Below are positions 42,785 to 54,763 of a stretch of 64,000 nucleotides of DNA, one piece after another (the stretch's first letter is position 1; every line of letters starts with the position of its first letter). The notes under the pieces were generated by a model that saw only the letters and a program-made list of their open reading frames with translations, was not told where the DNA came from and did no database searches. Source of the DNA: Amphiura filiformis (lineage: Eukaryota; Echinodermata; Ophiuroidea; Amphilepidida; Amphiuridae); assembly GCF_039555335.1 (NCBI RefSeq), contig NC_092629.1, positions 28,420,775-28,484,774 of the forward strand, read 5' to 3'. Made by a program: the position numbers and the translations under genes.

Positions 42785-42985
42785 TAATACACTAGACTAG
42801 GCTCCATAACATGCTCATCAATCAGGGCACAGTTCTTCAACCCCAATACATTTCTACATTCATTGAATGACCTTTGAAAATTTGGGTACAAAAACTCATA
42901 CTGTGCAACTTGAGGTCAAATTTTGCACTATTATGTTTAATTGAGGTTATTGAACTATGCCATTGGGATGAGGCCATTGTGGTCC
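42785..42985 (+). repeat. ~200-bp dispersed duplicate, copy 1
   Basis: GGGCACAGTTCTTCAACCCC through GATGAGGCCATTGTG is closely repeated at 45625-45820. It contains inverted TGAGGTTATTGAACTATGCC and GGCA(C/T)AGTTCTTCAACCCC words, so it may be a TIR element. Confidence 0.65.
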
Positions 42986-43010
42986 ATAGACAACAAAGAA
43001 ATCACACATA

Positions 43011-44460
43011 AACATTTATGTTTTTCATTCACCCACCAATTCAGTTTTTATATTTTTATTAATTTTTGTTGTTTGTTTACGTAGTATGTACACTATAATA
43101 ATAATTCACTCTATTGTGCCATTGTAACCAACATAAAATATAATATCATAAATGGACAAGCACTGTAAACTTAGAATTATGTGTAGCATCATAGCATGTA
43201 GTATTAAACAGAACGGTGACATCCTCATATATGTTAGTTACATACCTGCCAACTTTTAAAACACTTTTCAGTATCATCAAGACTTAAAATAACATATTCA
43301 GTATTTTCACACATTCATGTACAAGCTGAATAAAATTCAGTATAAAACACTGAAAATCAGTACTAGATGGCAGGTGGCTCTGTAGTTTAAGGATTGACAT
43401 TACTTAGTACTAGTAAATAACCCTGATGGAATAGCTTTACCAAGAGATTATCTGACATTTATGAGGGTGTTGACCATGAGGTTTGGGTGGGGATGTGCGG
43501 CTGCGAAAAACTACTGGACTTAAAACTAAATTTCATGAAAAAAAATTCCTGACATTATACCACTTTTTGGAAAATTTTCACAAATTTTGTTAAAACAATG
43601 AAAAATTGACACCTTTTTTGAGATAATGTTGACAAAAACACCCGTTCTTAAACCAACTTTCCATGAAATTCAGGGCCATCAATAAACCAAAATGGCTGAA
43701 AATGCACTCCGAGCCTAAACTGAATGGCTGAAAATATACTCTGAATCTGCTGCACATCCCGTACCCTCATTTCTACTCGGAACCCACCCAGGAGTGTTGA
43801 AGTAAAATTGTACAGTGGGCTACTATAGTTGTATAATTTCTCACCAATCAATTCTGAGCAGCTTTACAATTTCATTTATTATGCAGTTTCAAATACCTTC
43901 ACATTATTCCCACTGGTCAAAATATATTTTGTAGCCTTTAAATTTAGCAGTCCTGAAATTTACTGTATATAGAAAGTGTGAAAATATACCCATGTGAAAA
44001 TTTCTATACAGTGAACACAATTTAATCCTCTTCATGACTGAAAATTGCGTGCAGTAATAGTTGCGACTAACATTCATCTTTCTAAACGTAAAACGACTTT
44101 GAACAACCACAACTACTCTGGCACACCTTAAGATTCTAAATTTGAATGTGTTTTGTGTGCATATGTCCCAGTGAAGGCATTCTGCAAGCAAGTCAGTGGG
44201 ACAAGTTTGCAATTTTGCCAGTTTTTGGAAATTTCACTCTGCACCCCACTGCTTAGTAACCTATCTACAAATCTACAATGTTTACATTTATGTGACTGTG
44301 AACATCTCAAAATTTTCGTAAAAGTTTATTTCAAAAAATATATAATTTGTTTTATCAGAACACCATTAATTATTGTTACAAATCAATACATATCAATACT
44401 GATCAATACCATGATCAATATCCTTGATATATATTGATAAATAATCAATACAATTAGTGA
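43011..44460. other. Intergenic, no recognised gene
   Basis: Short open frames only. The region 44380-44450 has repeated ATCAATAC words. I see no TIR pair. Confidence 0.4.
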
Positions 44461-44469
44461 AATATAATC

Positions 44470-44868
44470 CAAGACAGAATCAAAGACTAGTTTACGTCTG
44501 ACGTCACTGTCAATCAAACTGCCTACGACCCTTGATTTATTTTAGTAGCGAGTAATAGGCCAATTCATCTGGTGCTGATCAAAGAAAAGGAATCATAGAA
44601 AATGGCAAAAAAATATAGTACTTTTACAAGACTTTTTACAAGCAAGTTTTCTATTGTTGACATGGTGCCTTCAAGGCTTCATGAAAAAAAGTTTTTTAAG
44701 ACCTAACTTTTGGGACGGTTTGTATATTTGAAGGTGCAAAATTAACATAGAGCACATTGTTTTACCGCCGCATTCAGGAATTCAATCATCGGAAACGAAC
44801 CATACCCGAGTTTGATTGACAGATGATATCAGACGCAAGCAAGTCTTTTTAATTCTGTCTTTTAATAT
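44470..44868. mobile_element. TIR element (~400 bp)
   Basis: AGACAGAATCAAAGACTAGT..GTCTGACGTCACTGTCAATCAAACT pairs with GAGTTTGATTGACAG..CAGACGCAAGCAAGTCTTTTTAATTCTGTCT. A relative of one end lies at 53509-53618. Confidence 0.65.
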
Positions 44869-45624
44869 AGTACATTATAAGATTTTCAGATATAAATATC
44901 TAAAAGAAGTACAATCGTATATTACAGTACAAACCACTCAAATTTTACAACACATATTTATTTTTTTCAAATGTTGAATAATTGTTTATAAATATAGAAA
45001 AGAAGAAAAACAAAGATTTATTTTAAAAATATTTGGATACCAGAAGTTTCCTAACATTGGTGTTCTCAAAAATGGAATACTATTATACTGCAGGCCATGG
45101 GCCATAGAAAACTTTGGCTCTGAAATGTTCCCAAAATGCTCTTAAAATAAGAGGAATAAAAATGAGGTCATTTATGATAAAAACTCATGTATTAAAAAAC
45201 AAAGTTGAATTCGGCAGAATAAAAAGAGTTTGGTTAATATGCGGTTACCATGGCGATTATCTGCATCTTTATTTACGTAAAAGTGCGTAAAAAGCTAGTC
45301 TGATAATGGAACTGATTTCTATTTTAGATCCTTTACACTATAAGCTGATAAGCTTTCAGAATATGGCTACTACTTGTATTATTTTCTTTTCAAAATTATC
45401 TGACAAATTTTTAAAGACTTATGCAAGTGCAGCTTTTGCAAGTCCCAATATATAATTGCAGTCATTGTAGTAAGAAATATTGCTTCAAACCAAACTTTAC
45501 GGTAAATTTACAGCAAAAATTATATAATTACACACAATCTCAGATTGTTCTCACCAAAAACCAAAAAGCCTAACATTATTTGTAAATAAAGCTAAAATTC
45601 TATTTCAACAATGAAGACACATAT

Positions 45625-45820
45625 TACACTAGGATCCACAACATACTCATTTATCAGGGCATAGTTCTTTAACCCCAATACATTTGTATATTCATTGAAT
45701 GACATTTGAAAATTTGGGTACAAAAACTCGTACTCTGTAACTTGAGGTCACATTTTGTACTCTTGATTGTTTTATTGAGGTTATTGAACTATGCCATTGG
45801 GATGAGGCCATTGTGTAACT
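45625..45820 (+). repeat. ~200-bp dispersed duplicate, copy 2
   Basis: See 42785-42985; about nine in ten bases agree by eye. Confidence 0.65.
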
Positions 45821-45969
45821 CTACATTCACCCATTCAAATCATTGCCTGCAATATGGGTTCAAAACGAATCTCTTGTTTGAAGAAAATCATTCGTTTCAC
45901 AAATATTTTTGGATTATTTTGGAATGGTCGAGGAAATGGTCATACTAAAAATCAGAAAACATGAAGAGT

Positions 45970-46045
45970 CCAGTTGAAATCCATACACCCCCAATGGAAA
46001 ACATGCCTTAATCTTCCACACAGGGGGGTGTAAATTTCAAATTTT
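45970..46045 (+). mobile_element. Palindromic repeat A, left half only
   Basis: CCAGTTGAAATCCATACACC followed by the CTTAATCTTCCACAC block. The right half is missing. Confidence 0.5.
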
Positions 46046-47339
46046 TGATCTGAACTCTCACTCGAAAGTTGTGACATGGCATGGAGAACATCAAATCTCC
46101 AGAATGCTACATTTAACGTAAAAGTGGAAATTTTTCACGCTACGTTTATTTTTGTGCTTTTCGCGTTCCAAGCTTCTATCACGAAAATAACAAACACAAA
46201 TATATTCCTTTTGTGTATAGACAACACCTCAGAATCGCGAATTTAAAAGCAACGGAAACAGTTCATAATTAGCAAAACGCAAAAAATTAATCACACAAAA
46301 ATTTCCACTTGCAACATAATCTGATCCACTCATCAGCAATAATGACATGTGACACGATCTGATCAGAAAAAATTTTAAAAAGATAAGAAAATCCCGAAGA
46401 AATGGACATATAAAAGTTCTTAAAAGTGGTGTTGTCTGATTTTTCATGATCTGATTTCTACCTTTGATTGAGGCCTGCCATTAAAACAATATTTCCAAAT
46501 ATTGAGTTGTATTGCTCCAGTGGTTTTGATATGGAAAGCAAAAAAGTGTATAACAATGCCTTATAGGATACTATAAGGCATTAACCAGACTTTTAAATGT
46601 TTTATGTAAAACATTTGTGTTTGCTGGGGTATACCCAACCCAGTTGGTCTTCGTCTATTGTGTATACACCAATCTGACAAGCGTATACTGTATTTGGCCC
46701 TCTCTTGACGGAACCACACATGTACCAGTGCGGGATATTTAATTTGTTCAATCAACTAAAAAACCATGCATACACTTTAAATACACTATATTTAAACGAA
46801 AAATATCTTGGCCGTTAAATTTCAAAATCTCAGTTTTTGATGAAGAAAAATGGGAAATGAAGCTGTTGAATGGGTCAAGGACCTTTAACTTTGCAAAGAC
46901 TTCACGCGGAAGACCATAAAACTATGTGGTATGTGCGTAGCGGTTTCGCCTGTCGCATTTCATGGAATGATCGGTCCTCATTAACGGGCGATGCTGAGAC
47001 TTTGACTGTTTGGAGTTTGTCTGTATCTCTTTAGTCCATGGTAGTAACTCAATTTTCAAAATGTCTTATTTTGGTCCGAGTGGATAAGATCATGTCACAT
47101 TGCTAAAATTCTACCAGGTAAAAAAAAAAACTAAAACAGACTTCATTGTCAGACAACAAAACAGGCAAATATATAGTGTCAAATATTTCATACAATTTCT
47201 TTGGATTATTTTACTTGTGTACTGTATTAACATATGAGTGTATCAATGATGACAAGGAGACAAAATGTTGCTAATAAGAGTGTAGATGTCCTCATCTCTA
47301 TTCATGGTTAGTGGCCACCTAATTTATAATCTGATCACA

Positions 47340-47470
47340 CTATACAGGTAGAGGTAAAGTTGCTCACAATTGTCTCAGTGAATAACACGATAGCCACTTA
47401 ATTTATACTCTGAACCACACTATACAGATAAAGTTGCACACAATCGTCTCAGTGAATAACATGTGTCCCA
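47340..47470 (+). repeat. Short tandem duplication (2 units of ~70 bp)
   Basis: CACACTATACAG, TAAAGTTGC and CACAAT(T/C)GTCTCAGTGAATAAC occur twice in order, at ~47336-47408 and ~47413-47460. Confidence 0.6.
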
Positions 47471-47477
47471 AACCATT

Positions 47478-47831
47478 GGTCATTCCATTTGAAAACCATA
47501 CCCCCACTGTGGAAGTATTTTTATCTATAAAAAGTGCAAAAGGCGCAGAAGATTTCAGAATTCCAAACAAATTCAGCAGTTTAAATTATTCCAGATTGAA
47601 CCATTTTCATCTATAAAAAGTGCAAACAGTGCAGAAGATTTTGGAATCCAAAACAAAATAATTTCAGACCAAATTGTGCAAAATTAAACCAGATTTGATA
47701 AATTTCAGTTGGAATTTCACAAAAAGCCTGCAAATATTTCCATCTGGATTGACCATATAAGGTGCAAATGGATTTGAAATAGCCCTGAAATCTTCCACAG
47801 GGGGTGGGTGGATTTTAAATGGAATAACCCA
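47478..47831. mobile_element. Palindromic repeat A, diverged copy
   Basis: Left end CATTCCATTTGAAAACCATA, right end GGATTTTAAATGGAATAACC. Internal direct repeat of CATCTATAAAAAGTGCAAA. Confidence 0.5.
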
Positions 47832-48143
47832 ATGCATCAAGTCCCAGTGTGATCAAGTTCTGCCGGTGGTCACAATGACTTGCCCCGTAAGAGCTGCCTG
47901 GGGGAATGGGCACTCCATCCCCAATACACTACTACTACCCCTTAATCTTTCCAAACTGAAAGGATCAAGCAACACCAAATAAGCAGTATACAAAGATAAG
48001 CAGCATTGTTGCCAAATGTACAAAAAGTGCACTTAATTGTGAGATTTTAATTTCATATTATATAATTTTAAACATACAATACATAAGCAGTGTTGAGTTT
48101 ACAACCATCACCAGCTATAATAAAGATAACAACTGGGCATATT

Positions 48144-48230
48144 GGAGTATTCCAGTTGAAATCCATACACCCCCTATGGAAGACATGACCTTAATCTCCC
48201 ACATAGGGGGTGTGAATTTCCTCCTGAATG
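48144..48230 (+). mobile_element. Palindromic repeat A, left half only
   Basis: GTATTCCAGTTGAAATCCAT, then the CTTAATCTCCCACATAGGGG block. No right arm follows. Confidence 0.5.
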
Positions 48231-48898
48231 GGTAACTCCACATAAGGTCATATCTTCTGTATGTGATGTGGTATATCAAAAAGAGATTTTAAGTGTTTTA
48301 CATATCTTAAATACAGAGATATTTTGCTCCACAACACCTTTTTCCCCAATGAAATCGGACATTCCTTAGCGAAGATCTTGAGTTCGTAAGTTATGGTATT
48401 ATAAAATTGAAAATCAAGATATCAGCCTTTAAATATTAATGACAATGTTGAGAGTAGGAATGACCTTGAAAAATGTCTGAAAAAACACAAGATGCCAGTT
48501 ATATTCCGGTCTGAAACTATTAGACAATATTTTAAACATTATAATTTGCAACAAACCCAAATTGTGCAAAAAATCACTCCCAGGAAGAATTTTTGCTATT
48601 TCTCCATTTACGATCCTGCCCAAAAGTGTCCTTTCAATATACCACGTCACATATAGGGGAGAATCAAGGCAATATTCTGCTGTGGAAACTAACCACTACA
48701 AGTGCGAGGAAGAATCATGCTTCCATGAAAATTAAAACAAGTAGGAGAAAATGCCCTATGTTTAAAAATGGAATCATGTTTGTTTTTGGTAATTAAGTAA
48801 TACATAGTATTATAGTAGAGGTACACTGGTCCACGGTAACAAAGGAATTCATATGAGTTTGTCATAAAACAAACTGGAATTTTGATTTTTTACCAACT

Positions 48899-49174
48899 CA
48901 TGTAATCAGTGGCATAGCGACAGGATGGGGGGTGGAGATACAGAGGGGGGCACGTGCCCTGGGTGCCACCTTGAGGGGAGGGGCCGAATTGACCAATTCA
49001 GCATTGATTCTGCGCCCCTCCCAAGCGATGAAAGTAATAATTTTTGCACACTTTACATGCATATCAGCACAAATGACCAAAATTACTTAGTGGTATTTGT
49101 GCATATTTGTGCACGCTCTGTGCGTAATTGTTTCAATAATGGGGAGTGTCTCTAGCTACGCCACTGCATGTAAT
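48899..49174. mobile_element. hAT-like MITE with 8-bp target duplication
   Basis: Element 48907-49166 has ends CAGTGGCATAGCGA and GCTACGCCACTG. It is flanked by CATGTAAT at 48899-48906 and 49167-49174. CAGTGGCGTAGC-type ends plus 8-bp duplications are typical of hAT elements. The interior has GC-rich CCCCTC/GAGGGG words and no coding sequence. Confidence 0.88.
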
Positions 49175-49306
49175 CATATATAAAAAGAACATTAATCTTT
49201 CAGACCATAGATTTTTAAAGAAAAGGATTACGAACTGCAGAACAGCCCTATGTGTTTAATGCTATAATTGTCTGGATAACTCCATTCTTTGTCAAATCAC
49301 TAGCAT

Positions 49307-49490
49307 TGGGCTATTCCAGTTGAAATCCATACACCCCCTATGGAAGATATGATCTTAATCTTTCACACAGGGAGTGTGAATTTCAAACAGAGTCAGCCAT
49401 TTAGGTAACCCCATTTAAAATTCACACTCCCTGTGTGCAAGATTAAGGTCATGTCTTCCACAGGGGGCGTATGGATTTGAAATGAAATAG
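49307..49490. mobile_element. Palindromic repeat A
   Basis: GGGCTATTCCAGTTGAAATC.. pairs with ..GTATGGATTTGAAATGAAAT over nearly the whole 180 bp (CTTAATCTTTCACACAGGG/CCTGTGTGCAAGATTAAG). Confidence 0.75.
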
Positions 49491-49923
49491 ATAACAATTA
49501 AAAGGAATTTTGTGTTTTGAGCCTCCATTAAGACCAGAGCTTAGAAAATGCAGGTTGAGACCCGGCCTTAGAAAACGCAGGTTCAGACAGTTTCAGGGTA
49601 AGACAAATTACCATGGTGCATGAATATTCACATTGTATGAACTTCAAACTGAATCAATATAACCACTTTTAACCATGGCATTTCTTTCAACTATTATTTT
49701 TTGAAATTAATAATTTTACATTACAATCATAAAGTTGGTGTTATAGAATTGGATACTGCACTGTTCAAACAGGCTGATTCATCACGTGCGAGTGAGACAT
49801 ATGGACAAGACGTAATGTGAATCTCTACAAAATTAAGATCCAGTAGTTTTAAAATCATGTGCTTTAAAAATCTATGTTCCGACACCATACGAAGAGAGCA
49901 TTGGATAGGATAACAGGAGGTCA

Positions 49924-50172
49924 GAGAAGATATTGTACCCTTCCCAGAATCCTTTCAATATGACATATAATCATCATGATCAAATGACACTATTACTTTG
50001 TTTTCATGTTGAGAATAAGACTGGCTAAACATGGGTCGATAGTCAAGAAATAAACATATTTTGCAAAGATCTGGATGTGCCCTGTTCATTGAGGTACTTT
50101 TTGTCACTATCGACCCATTTTGCTCTTGACAGCAAATCAGTAGAGATTTTATTGTGGTGACCATCCATCCAA
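49924..50172 (+). mobile_element. Repeat C MITE, copy 2 of 3
   Basis: AGAAGATATTGTACCCTTCC start and a shared interior GTCAAGAAATAAACATATTT. The right TIR is degraded. Confidence 0.6.
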
Positions 50173-50933
50173 CTCATCCATCATTACTGAAAAACAAAGA
50201 TAGCAGTCAACTGACACTTTTCTGTGCAAGCAATATATTCAGTGCATTAAATTCAAGCTAAATCTGAATAAATAAGTTGTGTGCATGGTTAACCTCATGA
50301 GCATTACTAACAGTGCCTCTGATTGGTTAATTACATGATATAATCATCTCAGTGACCAATCAAAATGGAGCTTTTAGATTTCTTAGCAATTTTAAGCTTA
50401 ATCCAATCAACCCTACTGACTATTCTTACCATATCTCCGATTGGCTCAATACATGATAAAGTCCTCTATATAACCAATCAAAATAGTCCTTAGAGGCTGA
50501 TTTATTGCCCATGGGGTTAAAGATTATCTGAATATATAGAAGTTGTGTACCTAATTATTTTAAGAATAAAATTTTGAAAATCTAAAATAAATAACAAAGA
50601 ATACATAATACACAATAATTAGCCTCAACACACACACATCTGACCTTTGACCTCTGAACCATAATATCAAACTGAAAATTTCACCTTTTAGAAATCACAA
50701 AAAAAGCACTGGATATACAAAATTAAAGCGTACATAACATATAACAAGGCAAAAGCATGGTTTGAAAAGTTGCTTATCAGCTTTTTACAATTTTCATACA
50801 TTATTTTACAGAAGTAAAATTTGTGCATTTACAGAATTCAATTTGCTGAATGATAAATTCATGAAAATAATCAATGTTTGACTTGTGCGAATAAATGCAT
50901 TTGTTGGTGCCATGACAGAACTATAGAATTTTC
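50173..50933. other. Intergenic, no recognised gene
   Basis: Contains a pair of related blocks (CTGATTGGTTAATTACATGA at 50320 and CCGATTGGCTCAATACATGA at 50438), a likely old ~120-bp duplication. Nothing coding. Confidence 0.4.
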
Positions 50934-51262
50934 TTAAGGGGCATTTCGTGACCCACCGCCTCATCCCCCACTTTTCTAAAAAAAAAGTTGAGATTTTTAT
51001 ATCAATGGAAACCTCTGGCTACATAATGTTTATGTACAAAAAATGTCTTGCGTTTTGTTTGAATTACGTTCTGGTAAACCAGTACAAAATTACAACACAG
51101 TGGCCTATGGAGCAGTGTAATACACATAATCATAATCATGCATAACTCACAAACGTAAAATTGGAATCAACTGAAATTTTGGGAATAAGCTTTTTTTTGT
51201 GTGGATATTTTCTGAAAAATGTCAAAAAAAGAGGATACTAGGATCACAAAATACTCCTTTAA
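50934..51262 (+). mobile_element. TTAA-bounded MITE, copy 4 of 4
   Basis: TTAAGGGGCATTTCGTGACC start and ..GATCACAAAATACTCCTTTAA end. Closest to copy 1. Confidence 0.75.
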
Positions 51263-51747
51263 CATTCACTCCGTTACTCTTTTTTGTATCCATTTCAAAT
51301 TGATGGTTGACCTCTGACCTGAATTTCAATCATAAAAGAAAGAGACATTGAGCGGTCATACGATAAAAGCAAATAAAACCCTAAAATACAGAAGAAAATC
51401 AGCTTTATAACAGCTTGTAACTTCGTGTTCATAACCAAGTTGATGATGATGACAATGATAATAATAACGATCTCAAAATGGCCGCACATAGACTAATTTG
51501 ATTGTATTGTGTCATATACATTGCCATGCCAACCGCAGGCTGATGATTCCCAGATAACAAACTATAAATCCATCCTTTTCACGAAAGAGAGTGTTCAGAA
51601 AGGAACACATTTCCAAGATTTTTTCCAAAAAAACAAACAAACACCAGATCTATGCATAAAAAACAGACCCATGCTATATTAGTCTCAGTTTAAAGCTGGC
51701 TTGTGCATCTTGTAAGTATGATCTCAATGGATGAGATTACACTTCAA

Positions 51748-51946
51748 GATTCCTATTGGGACGCCTGCACAGGCATACCTTCACGAAGGTACTGTGCAGT
51801 ACTAGGGGAGTACCCTACACCAGTGCAGTACCACTGCTGGTTGGTCCTGTGCAATAGCAGCATTGGTACTGTATAGGTACTCTGTGTGTACCAGTCTGGT
51901 ACCTTGGTGATGGTGTACCTGTGCAGGTGGCCCCAACAGGAATCTT
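51748..51946. mobile_element. GC-richer palindromic element (~200 bp)
   Basis: AAGATTCCTATTGGGACGCC, then TGCACAGGCATACCTTCACG, pairs with the reverse complement at 51895-51946. The interior has repeated GGTACTGT/ACAGTACC words such as CAGTACTAGGGGAGTAC. Non-coding. Confidence 0.7.
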
Positions 51947-52197
51947 GTAGTGTACAAGCTGTTAGCGTGTGTCAGACCAACCATGGGATGTCAAAGGAAT
52001 GAGGAAGGAACCTCCTCATTATGTCAATGGTTCCAACAAATGCATTCACTGTATTTTCACGAACTTACAACTTATATCAATCAATATATGAATACATTTT
52101 TCCATAATCACCAAGAAAAAAAAAATAATGGTAAAAATTGCCATGTTATTCTTAAAACAGTATCGAAAATAAAAGTCAAAATCCATCTCATCATAAA

Positions 52198-52383
52198 TAG
52201 GCTATTCCAGTTGTATTCCATACACCCCTATGGAAAACATGACCTTAATCTCTCACACAAGGGGTGTAAGTTTCAAATGAAATCACCCATTCAGGTAACC
52301 CCATTTGAAATTCACATGCCTTGTGTGGAAGATTAAGGTCATGTCTTCCACAGGGGTGTATGGATTTCAACTGGAATAGACCA
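52198..52383. mobile_element. Palindromic repeat A
   Basis: GGCTATTCCAGTTGTATTCC.. and ..GTATGGATTTCAACTGGAAT. Pairing runs through CTTAATCTCTCACACAAGGG/CCTTGTGTGGAAGATTAAG. The open frame read through it is an artefact. Confidence 0.78.
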
Positions 52384-53197
52384 ATAGTAGTGTGTACTGT
52401 ACTGAATAATGTCCTGATCATGTGATATGACCAGTCAAAATTGGCCAGAATTACCCTTGAACTTTATGAGATATAAGGTGACAGGTCATGGCAGTTTACT
52501 TGTGGTTTGGTTAGGCAAGTGGTTCCTCTCATTCTGAATTCCAGTTTTCCAATCCTAATCTCCAAATAATATTCATAATTATTGACCTTTGACCTCGTAA
52601 ATTTCAAAACCATTTCGGACCGATATGTTCATGACATATCACATGCAAGTACTGTAAAACAAAAGTTTCACATATCATAATATAATTTCATTAGGTCTGC
52701 AAATAATTGACCATTTGGCATGTCCCAGAATCCATTGCAAAAGAAACTCAAACGACATCATCAGATTGGTCATGTTGGAGTACATTTGTAGTCTTGATGA
52801 TCGCTTAAAAGTTTGTTCAGCTTATAACTGGTAAAACAAATGAGCCTCATAACATTGTGTATTGATATAAAATCACATGCACGCAATTGGGTGCAACACT
52901 TACGCTAGTCGTGTGTTATGTAATTTGTGACTGACACGCTTATATGTGAATTTACGCGAGTGTAAGGTAGGATTTTATTGACGTGTGTAGTAACAAAAAT
53001 GAATTTTTGCCAATTATAAGCCAGCTCGTTCCTTATGGGAAATGTCAAATGGACTATTACTGCTGTATTGGTATCTTCGTGATGCTCTTCAATATCAGAC
53101 CACTTGGATTTAAAAAAATTACAGCCACCAAATAAAATGTAAGCTTCATCATATTTTGTGTCTGAAACCTGTAGAAATAAAATGTTCCACAGTAGTC

Positions 53198-53381
53198 GGG
53201 CTATTCCAGTTGAAATCCATACACCTCTATGGAAGATGTGATCTTTATCTTTCACACAAGGAGTGTGAATTTCAAATGGGGTTACCTGAATGGTTGACTC
53301 CCATTTAAAATCTACACCATTGTGGGGAGATTAAGGTCATGTCTTCCATAGGGGTGGATAGATTTCAACTGGAATAGCCCA
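53198..53381. mobile_element. Palindromic repeat A
   Basis: GGGCTATTCCAGTTGAAATC and GATTTCAACTGGAATAGCCC are perfect inverse ends. Middle arms as in the other copies. Confidence 0.78.
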
Positions 53382-53508
53382 TTTTTGGTTTTCACTTCCA
53401 ACATTACATACATATTTCACAAATTAAACAATGCTTATTTAGTACTGGACACACTATAATACTCCCAATAGGAACCTAAAAGAGGGAATGTGGTCTTCCT
53501 ATAATTCG

Positions 53509-53620
53509 AGACCTAATTAAAAAGACATATGACGTCCTGTCAATTAGGTCAGCAACCAATCACGGCGCGTGTTTGCCCTGACGTAAGATGCAAACTAGTC
53601 TTTTTAATTTTGTCTCTGAT
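53509..53620. mobile_element. Relic of the 44470-44868 TIR family
   Basis: Ends AATTAAAAAGACATATGACG and AAACTAGTCTTTTTAATTTT are inverted, with GACGTAAGATGCAAACTAG close to the 44480 end. Confidence 0.5.
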
Positions 53621-54107
53621 TATATATAATGCCCATATCATGTAAGCAGTTGAAGCGAGCAAAAGTAAAATTGTCGGAAATCAGATCAAATGCCATTTCT
53701 GATTTCACCATGCTACTTCCCTTTGAGCTGGAATTATAATGGTGTACATTGCTCAAACAGAGACCCGAAACTTTGGGATTCACGGCACGGTGTAGTTCGC
53801 ACACAACTGATCACTTGCTAAGGCAAATCGAATGTTTACAAATTCCACTCTGTGCATACGACACAATAATGCCACCTTGCACAAGCCCATGTCGGCCATC
53901 TTGGATGTGCAGGTGAAATTTAAATCTGTATTCCCATATCCGCATATCCAAGTTGGCCACTATTGTTCTACGTGCCACTCGCAGTATGTACTGTTGGTGT
54001 GATTTTGCACAACTTGTCGCCATATTGCGAGTAGCATGTAGGACATGTTTTATAAAATCCGACATTCCTCCTTTTAAACTTCCCTGACAACACCACTCGT
54101 TACATAA

Positions 54108-54763
54108 TTATAGGTTGATTTCAAATGTTTTGACGGCATTCTTAAATGGATTCGGTGCCTGGTTAGCGCCATCTAGTGCCTCCCATTTCGCATCAAAATT
54201 ATCCACTTTTTGGTTACCATTTCCATTTGTGATATTCGCATTCGGCAAAGTCCTTGACATATCGTTAGTCCATGTACCGCTTAATCCTTTCTTATTCTGG
54301 GTTGCCTGTTTCTGTTGTTGCGTTGCCATGTTTACTGTTGCCGCATTGTTAGCATTATTATAATTCATTGAGGCTACCATTGCTTGCTGTGAAGGCCGTT
54401 GCTGCTGAACAGACATTTGCTGCTGTTGCTGCTGCTGATAAATAAGTTGCTGCTGTTGGATCTGATCATGTGACAGTCCGCCATTTTGAATCGGTGTATT
54501 ACTCCCAGAATGCACTTGGACTTGCACTTGCTGTGAAGGCGATCCTAAACTGCTCACAGGGCTTACGGTCTGCGAAGTCTGCACAAGCCACTTCTCAGCT
54601 TCGGTGAGTCGTGCTTGTTGGGTTGGCGTGGTTGTGGTTGAGCTGGTTGGTGTTGCCCATGGGTTGCTGGTTGTTGTTGGTTGAGGGGGGCTGGGTGTCT
54701 GCTGCTCCCATGGGTTGGTCTGTTTAATAGGAGCTACGGTTGGCTGCAACGTCCTTGGAGGTA
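54108..54763 (-). CDS. numb: numb terminal coding exon
   Basis: Starts after ATTTTTCAG with [20 protein letters not shown], includes [15 protein letters not shown] (human DRWLEEVSKSV), polyQ near 54413-54460, and ends [14 protein letters not shown] before TAA at 54108-54110. Confidence 0.95.

Noticed and set aside
51950-52336. 128-codon plus-strand frame
   Set aside because: It starts in the tail of one TIR element and ends inside palindromic repeat A; no conserved motifs.
54115-54363. 82-codon open frame on the plus strand with a hydrophobic stretch
   Set aside because: It is antisense to the numb terminal exon, whose frame is clearly the conserved one.
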